From positions 1 through 64,000 of the forward strand of contig CAZJLJ010000006.1 of assembly GCA_964546935.1 (NCBI GenBank): a DNA stretch of 64,000 nt, written 5' to 3'. The number at the start of each line of letters is the position of its first letter. Position 1 is the first letter of the stretch. Under the pieces are notes generated by a model. It was given only the letters and a program-made list of their open reading frames with translations. It was not told the origin of the DNA and ran no database searches. This DNA comes from JALYTY01 sp964546935. Lineage in GTDB: Bacteria; Vulcanimicrobiota; Vulcanimicrobiia; Vulcanimicrobiales; Vulcanimicrobiaceae. Position numbers and translations under genes: made by a program. Positions 41,858 through 51,558 of the stretch are shown here, one piece after another.

Positions 41858-43332
41858 CAGTGAATTCTGTGGCCGAACCGCTGCGAGAACCGGCGACGGA
41901 GGAATGCCGGTTTCGGTGGTCCGCCCGCATCTTGTTCCATCGGCGTCGAGATCGTAATGTCGGCTTGACCGGATGCATTTGCGATCTGGGGCTTTTGCGG
42001 TGTGGTTTGTTGCGTCAACCCAAGCGCCGCTTGATAGATGGGATAATCGAACCCAATCATTTGTACGATGAAATCGTCAGCCGGAACATTTGCACCGGTT
42101 GTGTTATTCGACGCGGCGGTGTTTTGCGCCGCCGTGCAAAGCGATGGGCCCGGCATGACGTTGCTTCTACCGCCGGATGTTGCGAGATTCGGGCCGATGT
42201 TCGCCGGTAGCGTGTACGTGCCGCTTGCAGTGATGTGGAACGTATAGTACACGGGTGCAAAAATCGTACCGCGCGCAAGCTGGCAGTTCGGCGGGTTGGT
42301 AGCGCGCGCATTGCCCTCGTTTGGACCACCCATCGGACCGTAATCGACGATCTGCACGTACGCTTCACTAACCCCGCCCGGCAACGTTGCGGTGAACGTC
42401 GCGCCGCCGTCTCCGTTGGCATCCGGCGTTACAACGGGCGCGGTTACTGCCGGCAACAATGCTAGCGATGAGAGAGTGGCATTCGCGGTAACATTTTGCG
42501 TCGAGACCGAACCGCCGTTCCCGACGGATGAAATGGCGACGTTCAAGGTGTATTTGCCGGCGGACGCATTCACGTTGCTAAAAACGGTGATGCCTTCCGC
42601 GACCCCCAAGAAATATGGATCTCCGAAACCATCGCTACCATTGATCGCGCCGACGCCGTCTCGTTCACCAAGACCCGTTCCGTCGGGATCGAACGCGGGC
42701 GGTCCACCCCAGGGAACGAATTGCGTATGACCCGACGTATCGTAAATCGGTTGTGCATAGGGGGCGTAGCTGGATGCTTGACCCGTTGATGCAACGGCGT
42801 TGTACGGAGCTAGGCCCATCGCGAACACGCCGCCGCTTTGACCGAAGCTTGAAGTGTTTGGTGCGATGCCTCCTTGGCAAGCGACGAACGGCGATGGTGC
42901 ACCATTTCCGTCGCATTGCGGCGTACCGGGAAGTACGGTTTGCGGAGTGCCGGTTATTGAGTTCGCTCCCGATTGCACCTCTTGGTAACTCGGTCCATTA
43001 AGCAGAATCGTACTGTACGGATCCGGCCCGGGAGCGCTTGTTGAAACATCGGGCGCCGTAATTCCAAACGGGCCCGTAATCGCCGGTGTATTAACGCCGG
43101 TTGCGCTTTGTCCGGTAGTCTGACGAAATGTCGAAACGACGTTCAATCCCGGGATCGCCGACGTGTCGCCGTAGATGTTCGCCGTTCCAACTACAAATTG
43201 CAACGCAGAATAACTTGGACTTCCGGGATTGACCGACGTGATCGGTGGTCCACTTGTTCCGCCTGCTGAACACGCTGCTAAAAGGGCTGCGGTGCTTGCC
43301 GCCAGAGCCGCACGCACGATTCGTTCGGTCAT
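41857..43332 (-). CDS. lipoprotein coupled to the TonB receptor
   Basis: A 491-residue lipoprotein: lipobox LLAAC at residue ~21, then a Gly/Ser/Thr/Pro-rich beta-type protein with a repeated sandwich layout (YTLNVAISSVGNGG, TLSSLALLP, AYVQIVDYGPMGG, YYTFHITASGTYTLP). No family recognised; it is not a SusD (no TPR helices). By position (between receptor and glycosidase, both with start/stop overlaps) it is probably a surface glycan-binding or receptor-accessory lipoprotein. Confidence 0.72.
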   Translation of the reverse strand: MTERIVRAALAASTAALLAACSAGGTSGPPITSVNPGSPSYSALQFVVGTANIYGDTSAIPGLNVVSTFRQTTGQSATGVNTPAITGPFGITAPDVSTSAPGPDPYSTILLNGPSYQEVQSGANSITGTPQTVLPGTPQCDGNGAPSPFVACQGGIAPNTSSFGQSGGVFAMGLAPYNAVASTGQASSYAPYAQPIYDTSGHTQFVPWGGPPAFDPDGTGLGERDGVGAINGSDGFGDPYFLGVAEGITVFSNVNASAGKYTLNVAISSVGNGGSVSTQNVTANATLSSLALLPAVTAPVVTPDANGDGGATFTATLPGGVSEAYVQIVDYGPMGGPNEGNARATNPPNCQLARGTIFAPVYYTFHITASGTYTLPANIGPNLATSGGRSNVMPGPSLCTAAQNTAASNNTTGANVPADDFIVQMIGFDYPIYQAALGLTQQTTPQKPQIANASGQADITISTPMEQDAGGPPKPAFLRRRFSQRFGHRIH

Positions 43333-46300
43333 AAGCTCCCTCTGCCAAGTTTGATTTGAATGTAGCCACGAATTTCACGTCCCGGGACGTACAAGCGTTG
43401 GAATGGATTCCAAAACTCGTCGTAAACGCTGGCATTGCGTGCTCCGACCAAGTACAACGGATTTGGAACGACGATCGTATTTCCGTTGGCGTCCGTGGAC
43501 GTTGTCAATGGATTTGCCCCCGCGAACTTACCGGTTTGCGCACCGCCCACGCCGGTGGCGACGGGTTGCCACGCCTGATTCACCGACGGCTGCGCACGGT
43601 AGTTATCGAACAGATTGGTGATATAGACGCCGTAGGTAATGCCGCGGTGTTCGTACTCGAGATCGAGATCGGAATAGAGACGCGCCTGTGTCAATTTTTG
43701 GCCCGCGAGAGCCGGCTCGCTATCGCCGCGGCACGCGAAGTACTTCGGCTTGAAGTAACTTCCGGCGAATGCCGGATCGTTATAACACGTCGAATTGTAC
43801 GGCTGATTCGCCTGGCCCGGCCCCGCAAACGGTGTGTTTTGACCAAGATTACCGGTCGGGAGCGCGTAGAGCGTTCCGTTCACGAAGCCGTAGGACGTCA
43901 AACCCACGCCGAATGGTTCACCGCCGTCGAAATTCAAAATCGGATTTATTCTAAATCCGCCTTTTGTTTTGTATTCAATCCCCGCGACGGCCGAGAACGG
44001 CGGCAGATAACTTGCGTGAAACAACGTGCCGGTTTGATACAAATACTGCGCAACTGCCGGCAAGTTCGAGGAGCCGGAGACCGGCGGCGTATTCGTCAAC
44101 GCGTTGACGTAGTTCATCGTCAAGAATCCGCTGAAGCCGAACGGACGATCGGGCGTTGTAAGGAAGAACTCGAGACCAAAGGTCTTAGTAGTGCCCGTTT
44201 CGCGTTCTTCAAATGCCCCGGCTGTTTGCTGTCCGGTAACGGGGTCCGGTAAGCCCGCGTTGAGTAACGTAACTTGATATGTGTTGTATCCGCGGCGATC
44301 GTATGCAGTTAGTTTGGTGCCCCAACCGTTCTTGAATTGATGGCTGTACGCTAAGTCCCAGTTGTTGTATGTCGCTACGTTTTGGCCGCCGAGATCAGGC
44401 GCTGCGAAAGCTTGATCGAATGCCCAGAACACCGATTGCGCGTAATTCTTGCATTGGAAGTAGTTGCCCGGAACGCCTAACGTACCGAAACCGGAAAAGT
44501 AAACGTTGGGATTCGTAACGTACGTGCCGTTGGGCGACGTGCCAAGCGGGTGCCATCCGCTTCCGCACGTGGGACCTTGTCCGGTTGTTGAATCGAACGT
44601 CGGATGGGCAGCGTCTTTGGCTGGAATCGTCCAAAGAATCGGGTCCACACCGCTTATGTTCGTCGGCGTTCCACCCGTTTGTCCGAAGAAGAAGCTTGCG
44701 GATCGTCCGTAACTTGCGCGCACGCTGTCGCTCGGCGTCAATAGATAACTGGCCGCGAATCGTGGCTCCCAGACTCGCGGTCTCAAATAACTGTTCGAGA
44801 GCTGCGCAAAGGCCGTGCCGATGTCGGCGGTATTCGACAAGTCCGCATTTAGCGCCGGATTCGCAGCCCATTTCAAGTTCTGCCCGTCCAAGCGAATGCC
44901 GTAGTCGAGCGTTAACCGTTGATTCGGCGTCCACTGATCGCGCAGACCGATGCCGTATTGCTGGAAGTCGGATTTGTTGTAATTAAAGCCGGTGTTTGGA
45001 ACCGTCGGCAGCTGTCCCGTCCACTTGCCGTTGGCGAGTAGCCAGCTGTAGAGATAACAACCTTGCGTCGTCGTGCCGGAGGGATTGTAATTGTTATCCA
45101 ACGCCGGGCCAATGCAGGGATTCGCGGCGCTAACGGGCTGTCCGACCGTTTGCGGCAGAAACCAATCTTCAATACGTGGGCCGTCGGGCGCGTATCCCGG
45201 AATGGTAAGCGCCGTTGAAGAGCTGCTGCCTTGATCGTAAGTTCGTCCACCTAAAAAGCCCTGCCACGTATTTCCGTGGTTCTGCTGTACCCAGTATGGG
45301 AATCCGTTTTCGAATTTTCCAACGAGCGTCAGTGTGTGTTTTTCGCTGGCAACGGTTTGAATTTGCGTTTGGAAGCCGACTTTGCGTCCTCCGGCGTTGT
45401 TGTATCCCGGCAAACTCGAGCCCAACGTGAGGTCGGAAGAAGAGCCCGTGATGTTGTTAGCTACCAATCCGCCCCAGTTGTAGAAAAACGTGTTGAACGA
45501 GGTTGCGCTGCCGAGCGGCCGCGTGTAGCCTACCTTCAAGAAATTCGTAGGCCCGTATACGTATTCTTCGGGTTGAGTCGGCAGCGTTTGTGTCTTCGGG
45601 GTTCCCGGCTGATACGGAATAACGGATTGATACCATTTGAGTCCCGTCGGATCGCCGGACGTTGAAGGCCACATCGGAAAGCCGCTAAAGTCAAACTGGA
45701 ATTGTTGGTACGAAAATGGATCGTATGGATAGTAATTGACGTTTGCGAGACCACCGTAGTTTGCCCATCCGCGGTGATCCAGCCAGTCGGTTAAGACCTG
45801 AATCTCCTGGTTGTTATTCTTGCCGAACCGGAAATAGAAATTGTTTAAAATGTCGTCGTCGTAAAGAAACGACGTTCCGAGATATTGCCCGGCATCGGAT
45901 GCATCGCGTCCATAAGGCGCAATTTGCGGTGCCGCGCGCGTCGATCGGAACGAGAAGAAGTCGGAGAAGTGTCCATCGGGAGTGCCCCAGCCGTATTGTC
46001 CGGACGCCGCGTGGTAATACCACGGACCACCGACATCAAAGCCGACGAATCCGTCACCGGGCGATGCACCGCGACCCGGCACGATGTTCACGACGCCGGC
46101 ACCGATCCCGCCTTGCGTCGCATCGCCCGCGCCGCTTACAACTTGTAAGCCACCTTTACCGCCGCCGACACCGTTCAAATAGCCTTGACTCGGATCTTCG
46201 TCAAAGAACGACCCGCGGTAGTCGACGCCGTCGAATTGATAACCGATTTCTACGCTCGCGGATCCGCGAATCGTAAATGCGTTGCTGCTGTTTCCCGGCC

Positions 46301-46847
46301 CGGGCATATATTCGGTGTTTTTGATGACACCCGGCGCAGATTCGATGAGCTGGTTAAGGTTCGTAGAACCATTTTGGCCCAGCGCTTGGTTTACGCGGGC
46401 GCCTTGGAACGTCGTCACATCGACCGTTTGATGCGGCTGATACGCAGAAGTGGCGCCGCGAGATTGAACCTGCGCAATGGTCTTCAATCCCTTAACGAGC
46501 TTTATGGCGCCGAGCCGCTGTACCTCATCGCCGAAAACGGTTACGCCGGTGAGCGTCGTTTCGATGTAGTTGTTCGCGCTTATGTGAACGACGTACGTGT
46601 CGGGCGCAATATCAAGCAACGTGAAAAAGCCATGCGAGTCCGTCGTTGTCTTGTAACTTCCGGAACCCGAACTCGCATTAACCGCGGCGCCTGCAATAGG
46701 CGCGTTACTGGCCGAATCGACGACGGATCCGCGTAGCGTTCCCGTTACGCCGCCGGCCGCATAAGCGGCGCTATGAAAAGAAAAGAGCAGCGATGCAATA
46801 AGCAATAACGCTGCTGATGTTCGAAGGGTCGCTCCACGTCGGTCCAT
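43329..46847 (-). CDS. TonB-dependent outer-membrane receptor with carboxypeptidase-regulatory-like head
   Basis: An 1172-residue outer-membrane protein: signal peptide, then a CarboxypepD-reg-like domain (VTGTLRGSVVDSASNAPIAG, GFFTLLDIAPDTYVVHISA), a plug domain (LNQLIESAPGVIKN, FTIRGSASVEIGYQFDGVDYRG) and a long beta-barrel with many aromatic-rich strands, ending QIKLGRGSL. SD is AAGGAGG. The architecture is like SusC-type and Acidobacteria/Eremiobacterota oligosaccharide receptors. Coupled by ATGA to the lipoprotein and, through it, to a glycosidase, so the ligand is probably a glycan. TonB/ExbBD genes are not in the window. Confidence 0.93.
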   Translation of the reverse strand: MDRRGATLRTSAALLLIASLLFSFHSAAYAAGGVTGTLRGSVVDSASNAPIAGAAVNASSGSGSYKTTTDSHGFFTLLDIAPDTYVVHISANNYIETTLTGVTVFGDEVQRLGAIKLVKGLKTIAQVQSRGATSAYQPHQTVDVTTFQGARVNQALGQNGSTNLNQLIESAPGVIKNTEYMPGPGNSSNAFTIRGSASVEIGYQFDGVDYRGSFFDEDPSQGYLNGVGGGKGGLQVVSGAGDATQGGIGAGVVNIVPGRGASPGDGFVGFDVGGPWYYHAASGQYGWGTPDGHFSDFFSFRSTRAAPQIAPYGRDASDAGQYLGTSFLYDDDILNNFYFRFGKNNNQEIQVLTDWLDHRGWANYGGLANVNYYPYDPFSYQQFQFDFSGFPMWPSTSGDPTGLKWYQSVIPYQPGTPKTQTLPTQPEEYVYGPTNFLKVGYTRPLGSATSFNTFFYNWGGLVANNITGSSSDLTLGSSLPGYNNAGGRKVGFQTQIQTVASEKHTLTLVGKFENGFPYWVQQNHGNTWQGFLGGRTYDQGSSSSTALTIPGYAPDGPRIEDWFLPQTVGQPVSAANPCIGPALDNNYNPSGTTTQGCYLYSWLLANGKWTGQLPTVPNTGFNYNKSDFQQYGIGLRDQWTPNQRLTLDYGIRLDGQNLKWAANPALNADLSNTADIGTAFAQLSNSYLRPRVWEPRFAASYLLTPSDSVRASYGRSASFFFGQTGGTPTNISGVDPILWTIPAKDAAHPTFDSTTGQGPTCGSGWHPLGTSPNGTYVTNPNVYFSGFGTLGVPGNYFQCKNYAQSVFWAFDQAFAAPDLGGQNVATYNNWDLAYSHQFKNGWGTKLTAYDRRGYNTYQVTLLNAGLPDPVTGQQTAGAFEERETGTTKTFGLEFFLTTPDRPFGFSGFLTMNYVNALTNTPPVSGSSNLPAVAQYLYQTGTLFHASYLPPFSAVAGIEYKTKGGFRINPILNFDGGEPFGVGLTSYGFVNGTLYALPTGNLGQNTPFAGPGQANQPYNSTCYNDPAFAGSYFKPKYFACRGDSEPALAGQKLTQARLYSDLDLEYEHRGITYGVYITNLFDNYRAQPSVNQAWQPVATGVGGAQTGKFAGANPLTTSTDANGNTIVVPNPLYLVGARNASVYDEFWNPFQRLYVPGREIRGYIQIKLGRGSL

Positions 46848-47251
46848 ACCGATGACGCCTCCTTAACCATATCTTAACGTGCTACTCAATTATCTCTTAG
46901 TGCGTTTTAAACCTATGATGATGCGCGAAAGCGATCGCAGCCCGACCGCCACTCGTGAATGTGTAAATGCGTTAAATCAACAGGCTGCGCGTGATTAACG
47001 CGTTGATTACGTCGTCTAACGTAAAGAGGCAAAAGGGCCGGGCCGTTATGCCCATTACGAAAAGCGACACATCGTCTTCGGCCGCAGCGTGCGGGACGCA
47101 CGAGTACCGAAGTAGATGTTGCGTAAACGACGGGAAGTACTTGAAGTATGCGTGCCATCGAAAACCCCATGATGAAGTAGGAGTCTTCGCTATGGCGTGA
47201 ACCGAAATGCTCACGTGAACGCTGGCAAGGCGTGTCGCCTCACGTTGATTG
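46848..47251. other. intergenic stretch upstream of the TonB receptor operon
   Basis: About 400 bases between the receptor start and the end of the APC permease gene. I see no convincing gene on either strand. The AT-rich part next to the receptor (46860-46920, read on the minus strand) likely holds the operon promoter and 5' leader. Confidence 0.5.
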
Positions 47252-48658
47252 TTAAATTTGCTCTAAGGATGCGTTGTCCTTTTGTTCAGTTGTGCGCGGC
47301 TCACCAAGCGATTCGCTGAAGTCTAGCGCAACCGGCGCGGCGCGAAAACCTCGCGTGAGAACCGCGAGATAGCACACGCCCAAAGCGAGCCAAATACCGC
47401 CGACGATCTTCGCGAGGGGGTTCAGATTCCACCAAATCGCCGCGCAAAAGATGAATCCCGCAAGCGGTAAAACGGTGTCCAGCAAAAGGTTGCGTTTGTA
47501 CCCCTGCTGCGGATGAAACGTGAACTGCCAAAGCGTCGCGAGATTGACACCCATGAACGCGAGGAAAGCGCCGAAGTTCAGCATTTCACCCGCGTGCTCA
47601 TAGGCATTTCCATAGTGGTCCAGGAGGATGGCGCCTATGAACGTGAGGACTCCGATGAGCAGCAGGTTGTATGTCGGCGTCGTGGCATTGGCGTGCAGAT
47701 GTCCGAAGATCCGGCGTGGCAACACGTTGTCGCGCCCCATGCCGAAAAGCAATTTCGCAGCACCGAGCGCGCCGGTTAATCCGCTTCCGAACGCCGCGAC
47801 GATTAGGATGATCCCCATGGCGTTGAAGAGCCACGGTCCGCCAACGCGGCTAGCCACGTCCATGAACGCCGTCGTCAGATCCTTGAACGCATGCCAGTTC
47901 GGCCACACGAGCGAGCCGAGGTAGGCGAGAAATCCGCTGAAGACGCCGGTGAACGCGCACACGAGTACGGTCGCGAGCAGAATGTTGCGCTTCGGATTCT
48001 TTGCGTCTTCCGCAAGCGTCGTGATGCCGTCGAATCCGATGTAGGTCAGGGCGGCAAACGATGTGGCGCCCCAAATGCGCTGCCAGTCAAAGGCCTTCGG
48101 ATCGTAGAACGGCTTGATCGAAAACAGTGCGGCGAATCCGCCCGCAGCGACGAGATAGCGCAGGGCCAGCGCGACGAACGCCACGATGACCACGACCATA
48201 ATGAACAGCAAGATACGATTCGCGCTTGCCGACGTTTTAATACCGCGGAGATTGAGCAGCGTGAAGATCGCCGCGATTGCGAGCGCCCAAATAACAAACG
48301 GAATGTGCTCCAGGTACCGCGTGGTCATCGCGGTCGCAATCCATACGGTGTTGATGAGCGGCTGGAGCAGATAATCCATGAACATCGCCCAGCCGACGAG
48401 GAAACCGAGGTGCACGTTCAAGCCGCGGCTGACGTACGTATAGGCCGAGCCTGCGGACGGATAGAGCGCGGCCATACGGCCGTAGCTCACCGCGGTGATC
48501 ATCATCGCGAACATCGCGATCAGAATGATCGTCGCGAAGTGACCATTGGAAAGCTGCTGCGCAACACCGTAGAGCGGAACCGGGGCGATCGGCTGAATTA
48601 GGACGATGCCGTAAAAGATCAAATCCCAAAGTGAGAGCGCGCGGCGCTGACCGTTCAT
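47252..48658 (-). CDS. APC superfamily permease
   Basis: A 468-residue permease with 12 helices: LSLWDLIFYGIVLIQPIAPVPLYG, then the glycine-rich GSAYTYVSRGL of TM2-3 and FGSGLTGALGAAKLLFGMGRD in TM8. Family members take up amino acids, polyamines or related compounds. Its start overlaps the stop of the SIS-domain gene (ATGA), so it probably imports an amino-sugar related or amino-acid substrate of that pathway. Substrate cannot be read from sequence. Confidence 0.88.
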   Translation of the reverse strand: MNGQRRALSLWDLIFYGIVLIQPIAPVPLYGVAQQLSNGHFATIILIAMFAMMITAVSYGRMAALYPSAGSAYTYVSRGLNVHLGFLVGWAMFMDYLLQPLINTVWIATAMTTRYLEHIPFVIWALAIAAIFTLLNLRGIKTSASANRILLFIMVVVIVAFVALALRYLVAAGGFAALFSIKPFYDPKAFDWQRIWGATSFAALTYIGFDGITTLAEDAKNPKRNILLATVLVCAFTGVFSGFLAYLGSLVWPNWHAFKDLTTAFMDVASRVGGPWLFNAMGIILIVAAFGSGLTGALGAAKLLFGMGRDNVLPRRIFGHLHANATTPTYNLLLIGVLTFIGAILLDHYGNAYEHAGEMLNFGAFLAFMGVNLATLWQFTFHPQQGYKRNLLLDTVLPLAGFIFCAAIWWNLNPLAKIVGGIWLALGVCYLAVLTRGFRAAPVALDFSESLGEPRTTEQKDNASLEQI

Positions 48659-49668
48659 GCGCCGGTTAGGGCTTTCGTAAGACCCCGAGGATGGTCGCTA
48701 TCGATTCCATAGATGCGAGCGATGTGCAAGGCGAGCATTTGCGCAGTTACAAGCCATGCGAGGGTGTTGTAAGGATCCTCCACGGTAGGACCGAGCCGTT
48801 GGACGCCGTCGATCTCGCAGCGCCCGATCAAATACCTCAACGCATCGGCCTTTCGCACTTCTTGCATCGGTTTCTCGAGCACGGGCAATGCATCTCTATC
48901 GACAATGCCGATAACCGCATATGATGCATCGACCATTGCAATGCTGCCGTGACGAAATTCGCCGGCCGCAAAGCCCTCGGCGTGCATGTAGGCCGCTTCT
49001 TTGAATTTCAACGCGACTTCTTGCGCGATAGGGAAGCCGTAATCGGAACCGAGAAAAACTAGGTGGCGCCGTAGCGCGACACGCTGCGCCGGCTCCGCCA
49101 ATTCCTCGTCGGCGTTTTCTTCGAGCCATTTGCGTACCGTGCGCGCGGTCGAAAGTAAAGCCGACGGATCCCGTGTTCCGGTTTTTCCGAGCAACGACGC
49201 CGCCCACAGCAGAATTGCCATCGTTGCTGTTACGCTTTTAGTTGCCGGCACGGCGAGTTCGCGTCCGGCGTCGACGTCTATCGTTAAATCCGCCCGTTCG
49301 CCCAACGGCGACTCGGCCGTGTTCGTCAGGGCGATTAGGCGCGAGGGCTTCAGCACGTCGATTGCGTTGAGGACATCCGTCGAGCGGCCGCTTTGTGAAA
49401 TGGCGACTACGGTTTTACATTCGTAGGCCGCGTGATCCAGCCGCGCTTCGGTCGCGGCCAATGCCTCGGCTGAAAGCGCGCGCCGCCGTAAAGCCAACGC
49501 GCCAAGTCTGGCGGCGAACAGGGAGCTGCCGCTTCCGACCAAAACGATGTTATCGTCGAGCGCCTCGGCGAGTTGAACGGCTTTGTTCGATTCCGCGAGA
49601 CGCTCCCACACAGTAGGCTGCTCGCGAATCTCGCGCTCGAACGACACTCCTAATGCAGGTTTGTCCAT
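48655..49668 (-). CDS. SIS-domain amino-sugar isomerase/deaminase (GlmS C-terminal-like)
   Basis: A 337-residue protein made of two SIS domains without the glutaminase half of GlmS: start FEREIREQPTVWERL, phosphosugar loops VGSGSSLFAARLGA and AISQSGRSTDVLNAI, and VALKFKEAAYMHAEGFAAGEFRHGSIA. This form matches NagB-II/AgaS/FrlB-type enzymes that deaminate or isomerise 6-phospho amino sugars. With the GH20 gene divergent next to it, glucosamine- or galactosamine-6-phosphate is the likely substrate. Confidence 0.88.
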   Translation of the reverse strand: MDKPALGVSFEREIREQPTVWERLAESNKAVQLAEALDDNIVLVGSGSSLFAARLGALALRRRALSAEALAATEARLDHAAYECKTVVAISQSGRSTDVLNAIDVLKPSRLIALTNTAESPLGERADLTIDVDAGRELAVPATKSVTATMAILLWAASLLGKTGTRDPSALLSTARTVRKWLEENADEELAEPAQRVALRRHLVFLGSDYGFPIAQEVALKFKEAAYMHAEGFAAGEFRHGSIAMVDASYAVIGIVDRDALPVLEKPMQEVRKADALRYLIGRCEIDGVQRLGPTVEDPYNTLAWLVTAQMLALHIARIYGIDSDHPRGLTKALTGA

Positions 49669-49689
49669 CGACCCCCCGAGGATGTGCGT

Positions 49690-51558
49690 ATGAAGAGTCG
49701 ACGTGGTGTGTTTGTGCTCCTGTTTACCGCGCTGCTTCCGGCAAGTGCGCCGGCGGCGCAGCCGTCCGCCGAAGCGTTGGGCATTATTCCGCTTCCGCGT
49801 ACAATCATGACCACGGATGGAACGTATCCCGTTCCGCCGCAGTGGACGATCTACGGCAATAGCGCGTCCGAACTAACTGCGGCTGATTTCGCGCTTTCGT
49901 ATTTTCGAACGCGTGGAGCAACTGTTTATATTGTGAAGAACCCCGAGGCGGCGCTGCGCTTTTCGATTGTAAAAGATGCGGCGCTTCCTAATGAAGCGTA
50001 CCGCGTGATCGTCTCGGGAAGCGGCGTTGAAATCTCAGCGACCAGCGCGGCGGGTTTATTCTACGGTTTGCAGACCTTCGAACAAATCGCGGACACCAGT
50101 GGAACGAATCTGCCTTTTTTGGAGATCGTCGATTCGCCACGCTTTGCGTGGCGCGGCATTCATTTAGACGTTAGCCGTCATTTCTTTCCCGTACCGGTCG
50201 TCGAGCGCTATATCGACGTGGCCGCGCACTATAAGCTCAATACGTTCCACTGGCATTTGACCGACGACCAAGGCTGGCGCATTGAGATCAAACACTATCC
50301 GTTGTTAACCAAAGTCGGCTCGTGCCGCGCGCAAACGCAGGTCGGCAACGACTCAACGGAGTTCGACGGAAAGAAATACTGCGGATACTACACACAAGAT
50401 CAAATTCGCGAAGTCGTGGAGTATGCACGCAAACGCTACGTTACAATCGTTCCGGAGATCGAGATGCCGGGACACGCGGACGCATCGGTCGCAGCATATC
50501 CTTCGCTTGCGTGTGGAGCACCTCACGTGAAAGTGCGTCAAACGTGGGGCATCAGTCACGACATCTACTGTCCGACCGAACCGACGTTTCACTTTCTCTC
50601 CGTGGTGCTCGAGGAAGTCGCGAGTCTGTTCCCGGGCCGCTACATTCATGCGGGGGGCGATGAAGTTCCGAAGGACGAGTGGCAGCATAGTAACGTGGTT
50701 CACCAACTGATGCGGCGTGAAAAACTCAGGACGTACGACGACGTTCAAGGGTATTTCGATCGCCGCATTGAGAGCATTCTCTCGCGATACGGAAAACGTA
50801 TGATCGGGTGGGACGAGATGTTGGACGGCGGCGTTTCGAGATCGACCACGATCATGGCGTGGCATAGTGTGGAACGCGGTATCAAGGCTGCATCGCGCGG
50901 TTACGACGTCGTGATGACCCCGGACGGTCCGCTATATTTCGACGCCTATCAAGGCGATCAAAACGACGAGCCGCTCGCAATCGGCGGCCTTTCCCGCCCG
51001 CAAGATGTCTATGCCTTGGAGCCGGCGCGCAACGTGAGTTTCGCAATTGCAAAGCACATCGTCGGCGTGCAAGCGAATCTGTGGACCGAATACATCGGCG
51101 ATCCGTCCTACTTGTTTTACATGGTGCTTCCACGCGAATTGGCGTTGAGCGAGCTGGCCTGGTCGGCGCCGGAGCGGCGGGATTGGGTTTCTTTCGAAAA
51201 GCGAATGACGCCACAATACGCGTGGCTCACTCGCGACCAGCTGAACTTTCGCATTCCCAATCCATTGTTTGCCGTTACTAGCGCAGGCGCGACACTCTTC
51301 AGCAATGTCAATCCGTCGATGCGAACGGTGGAAATGCGTGTAACCGGCGGTGATGTTTCCGTTGCAATGGAGACGCCGGTCGCCGACGCAACAATCCATT
51401 ACACGATGGACGGCTCGACCCCAACGGCAAAATCGCGCCTTTACTCCGCGCCCCTAAAGACGACCATCCGCGAAGGGACGAAAATCGACATAACGGCCGT
51501 CACGATATTGCGTGACGGCCGTACGAGCACTCCAAGCGAGATAATCGTGCACCGTTAG
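49690..51558 (+). CDS. GH20 beta-N-acetylhexosaminidase, exported
   Basis: A 622-residue exported enzyme that removes terminal GlcNAc/GalNAc. Signal peptide (cleavage after APAAQ), GH20b N-terminal domain (to ~150), catalytic barrel with RGIHLDVSRHFF, HWHLTDDQGWRIEI, EIEMPGHADA and the Asp324-Glu325 pair in HAGGDEVP, substrate-binding Trp residues, and a C-terminal chitobiase-like Fn3 domain (ATIHYTMDGSTPTAKSRLYSAP). ATG at 49690 has a GAGG site. Only 21 bases separate its start from the divergent SIS gene. Confidence 0.96.
   Translation: MKSRRGVFVLLFTALLPASAPAAQPSAEALGIIPLPRTIMTTDGTYPVPPQWTIYGNSASELTAADFALSYFRTRGATVYIVKNPEAALRFSIVKDAALPNEAYRVIVSGSGVEISATSAAGLFYGLQTFEQIADTSGTNLPFLEIVDSPRFAWRGIHLDVSRHFFPVPVVERYIDVAAHYKLNTFHWHLTDDQGWRIEIKHYPLLTKVGSCRAQTQVGNDSTEFDGKKYCGYYTQDQIREVVEYARKRYVTIVPEIEMPGHADASVAAYPSLACGAPHVKVRQTWGISHDIYCPTEPTFHFLSVVLEEVASLFPGRYIHAGGDEVPKDEWQHSNVVHQLMRREKLRTYDDVQGYFDRRIESILSRYGKRMIGWDEMLDGGVSRSTTIMAWHSVERGIKAASRGYDVVMTPDGPLYFDAYQGDQNDEPLAIGGLSRPQDVYALEPARNVSFAIAKHIVGVQANLWTEYIGDPSYLFYMVLPRELALSELAWSAPERRDWVSFEKRMTPQYAWLTRDQLNFRIPNPLFAVTSAGATLFSNVNPSMRTVEMRVTGGDVSVAMETPVADATIHYTMDGSTPTAKSRLYSAPLKTTIREGTKIDITAVTILRDGRTSTPSEIIVHR

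Noticed and set aside
43329..46847. A classical SusC/SusD pair
   Set aside because: The coupled lipoprotein is beta-rich and lacks SusD-type helical repeats.
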